The notes below the pieces were generated by a model, which saw only the letters and a list, made by a program, of their open reading frames with translations, did no database searches and had not been told where the DNA came from. From JAOADN01 sp049323795 (GTDB taxonomy: Bacteria; Pseudomonadota; Alphaproteobacteria; Rhodobacterales; Rhodobacteraceae): a DNA stretch of 12,398 nt. Positions 12,338 to 12,398 of this stretch are shown here, piece after piece. Every line of letters begins with the position of its first letter. The stretch's first letter is position 1. Location: contig JBMOOH010000033.1 of assembly GCA_049323795.1 (NCBI GenBank), positions 1 to 12,398 of the forward strand, in the 5' to 3' direction. A program made the position numbers and the translations under genes.

Positions 12338-12398
12338 CGCCAGTCCCCCGCCGCGGCCTGCCACAGAACGAGCGCCGCCAGCGCCGCGGTCTCGGCCC
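12334..12398 (-). CDS. rsmE: 3' end of RsmE 16S rRNA methyltransferase (partial)
   Basis: Reading leftward from the window edge, one frame encodes AETAALAALVLWQAAAGDWR and stops with TGA at 12336-12334. This matches the typical RsmE C-terminus (an ETAAL-type helix ending in GD plus one or two residues), part of the SPOUT fold that binds S-adenosylmethionine. RsmE methylates N3 of U1498 in 16S rRNA. Finding it upstream of gshA fits gene order I recall from Rhodobacterales. Only 21 codons are present, so the call rests on a short match plus context. Confidence 0.65.
   Translation of the reverse strand, partial: AETAALAALVLWQAAAGDWR

Noticed and set aside
1..12398. tRNA, rRNA, CRISPR, insertion sequence or attachment site
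   Set aside because: No T-arm motif with a foldable partner, no regularly spaced repeats with unique spacers, and no transposase- or integrase-like protein were seen.

Overview
The window is high-GC DNA (about 70% by eye, with G or C at most third codon positions) from an alphaproteobacterium, most likely of the order Rhodobacterales. The evidence is a recognisable MipZ cell-division ATPase, an alphaproteobacterial-style family 4 uracil-DNA glycosylase, a plant/alphaproteobacterial-type glutamate-cysteine ligase, and an rsmE-(membrane protein)-gshA arrangement. Most of it is chromosomal core gene space. I see no transposase, phage gene, CRISPR array, tRNA or rRNA.

Layout. Positions 1-75 hold the 3' end of an unidentified rightward gene. 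They are followed by about 675 bases with no convincing gene, containing two strong inverted repeats, a doubtful 55-residue ORF and a 12-bp tandem repeat. Then come mipZ (leftward) and, divergent from it, a secreted DsbD alpha-domain-like protein (rightward). A leftward pair, moaB and a family 4 uracil-DNA glycosylase, overlaps by 4 bp. Divergent from this pair is a tightly overlapping rightward operon: pyrB, a low-GC membrane protein with a possible PH-like domain, a pyrC-like gene and plsY. After a small leftward two-helix membrane protein and a hairpin-rich intergenic stretch (7738-8132) come a leftward ferredoxin-fold (ABM-like) protein and a glutathione S-transferase, a divergent LysR regulator, and leftward gshA. 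The window ends with a membrane protein and the tail of rsmE, both leftward and upstream of gshA.

How the genes relate. pyrB and the pyrC-like gene belong to pyrimidine synthesis. The pyrC product has lost the metal-binding HxH and the catalytic Asp, so it looks like a non-catalytic PyrC' partner of aspartate carbamoyltransferase; the cell should then need another, active dihydroorotase elsewhere. plsY, co-transcribed with them, starts phospholipid synthesis. The right-hand third has a glutathione theme: gshA makes gamma-glutamylcysteine, and a GST sits divergent from a LysR regulator with a perfect inverted repeat between them.

The points most worth checking are the degraded dihydroorotase active site, the compositionally foreign but translationally coupled gene between pyrB and pyrC', the uracil-DNA glycosylase that keeps only one of the four usual Fe-S cysteines, and a hairpin whose CCTCC arm could mask the Shine-Dalgarno of the gene at 8133-8411. 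I found no clear new defence, mobile or biosynthetic system.
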